From assembly GCF_020731415.2 (NCBI RefSeq), contig NZ_CP088275.1:1-64000 (forward strand): DNA of 64,000 nucleotides. The letters are read 5' to 3'. The stretch comes from Phyllobacterium sp. T1293. Its GTDB lineage: Bacteria; Pseudomonadota; Alphaproteobacteria; Rhizobiales; Rhizobiaceae. The notes below the pieces were generated by a model that was not told the origin of the DNA, ran no database searches, and was given only the letters and a program-made list of their open reading frames with translations. Each line of letters begins with the position of its first letter. The stretch's first letter is position 1. The translations under genes were made by a program, and so were the position numbers. Shown here in pieces: positions 63,380 through 64,000 of the stretch.

Positions 63380-64000
63380 ATGACCGATACGTCCTTGCCT
63401 TTGCAGCGCTCAAGCGCTGAAACCACCGCCTTCGCGATCATCTTTGCTGTCAGCTTCTGCCATCTGCTCAATGACATGATGCAGTCAATGCTTTCGGCTA
63501 TCTACCCGATGCTCAAGACCAATTATGGGCTCGACTTCAAACAGATCGGTCTTCTTACCCTGACGTTTCAGGTCACGGCATCGCTGCTGCAACCTATCGT
63601 CGGCACTTACACCGACAAACGCCCCATGCCCTATTCCCTGCCTGTTGGCATGGGCTTTTCGCTTGTCGGCCTTGGCCTTCTGTCGATTGCCACGCACTAT
63701 TCGATGCTGCTCATCGGTGCTGCCTTTATCGGTATTGGTTCGTCCATCTTCCATCCGGAATCGTCGCGCGTTGCCCGTCTTGCTTCCGGCGGGCGTCATG
63801 GCCTTGCCCAGTCGCTGTTTCAGGTTGGCGGCAATTTCGGCACGGCACTTGGCCCATTGCTGGCAGCCTTTATCATCCTGCCGCACGGCCAGCAAAGCAT
63901 TGCCTGGTTTTCCGCAGCTGCACTCATTGGCATGATCATCCTTTATCAGGTCGGCAACTGGTATCAGCGCTATCGCGCCGCCAACTCGAAAAAGCCGCCC
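63380..64000 (+). CDS. MFS transporter, fosmidomycin-resistance (Fsr) type, partial
   Basis: 207 codons are in the window, and the frame continues off the right edge. The N-terminus MTDTSLPLQRSS... leads into the first membrane segment FAIIFAVSFCHLLNDMMQSMLSAIYPMLKTNYGLDFKQIGLL, characteristic of Fsr-type exporters. The TM2-TM3 loop (YTDKRPMPYSLP) and GSSIFHPESSRVARLASGGRHGLAQSLFQVGGNFGTALGP are also conserved. It is probably a drug or metabolite exporter controlled by the divergent AraC gene. No long spacer separates the two, so their promoters overlap in about 130 bp. Confidence 0.88.
   Translation, partial: MTDTSLPLQRSSAETTAFAIIFAVSFCHLLNDMMQSMLSAIYPMLKTNYGLDFKQIGLLTLTFQVTASLLQPIVGTYTDKRPMPYSLPVGMGFSLVGLGLLSIATHYSMLLIGAAFIGIGSSIFHPESSRVARLASGGRHGLAQSLFQVGGNFGTALGPLLAAFIILPHGQQSIAWFSAAALIGMIILYQVGNWYQRYRAANSKKPP

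Noticed and set aside
1..64000. CRISPR arrays, tRNA or rRNA genes
   Set aside because: No regularly spaced direct repeats and no recognisable tRNA or rRNA sequence were found on reading.

Overview
The window reads as chromosomal DNA of an alphaproteobacterium of the Rhizobiales (Hyphomicrobiales), most likely near Brucella/Ochrobactrum or Phyllobacterium. The grounds are moderately high G+C coding sequence, many periplasmic-binding-protein ABC importers, DUF992 and Hint proteins, an hmuP-hmuSTUV haem operon, a possible RirA-type iron box and a B12-responsive nrd locus. This is inference from gene content; no rRNA or tRNA gene is visible.

Layout. 1-7.5 kb: end of a response regulator, a secreted alpha/beta hydrolase, a formate/nitrite channel with an FdhF/YdeP molybdoenzyme, a DUF992 protein, two small glycosyltransferases and a small membrane protein. 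7.6-15.2 kb: LysR regulator, a Dpp-type peptide ABC importer and an M20 amidohydrolase. 15.4-24.8 kb: DedA protein, orphan HigA antitoxin, and a FadR-type GntR regulator leading a second Dpp-type importer that encloses a gamma-glutamyltransferase without a signal peptide. 24.8-31.4 kb: mixed accessory genes (serine recombinase, L,D-transpeptidase, DAACS symporter, AraC regulator, Hint-domain protein). 31.4-41.3 kb: an ABC importer operon that also encodes a LacI regulator and a phosphodiesterase, then a second Fe(III)/polyamine-class importer whose ATPase gene lies on the opposite strand. 41.5-48.6 kb: LacI-type regulator, sugar isomerase/epimerase, Gfo/Idh/MocA dehydrogenase and an RbsABC-type importer. 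48.9-53.1 kb: hmuP-hmuS-hmuT-hmuU-hmuV. 53.1-62.4 kb: cobalamin riboswitch, nrdA-nrdB, a 74-residue ORF and cobF, then metH. The right edge holds a divergent AraC/MFS pair, the MFS gene running off the window.

How the genes work together. Much of the window is scavenging: peptides and gamma-glutamyl compounds, a probable phosphodiester, sugar or polyol, and haem iron. The most notable block is the B12 region. NrdB carries the full residue signature of a class Ic (Mn/Fe, tyrosine-free) ribonucleotide reductase: the radical tyrosine is Phe158, the first metal ligand is Glu120, and all seven diagnostic positions match Chlamydia trachomatis R2c at a constant offset. It sits behind a cobalamin riboswitch whose last hairpin overlaps the nrdA ribosome site, with cobF in the same transcription unit. 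B12-dependent metH follows, with its own 20-bp palindromic operator and a hairpin that includes its ribosome-binding site.
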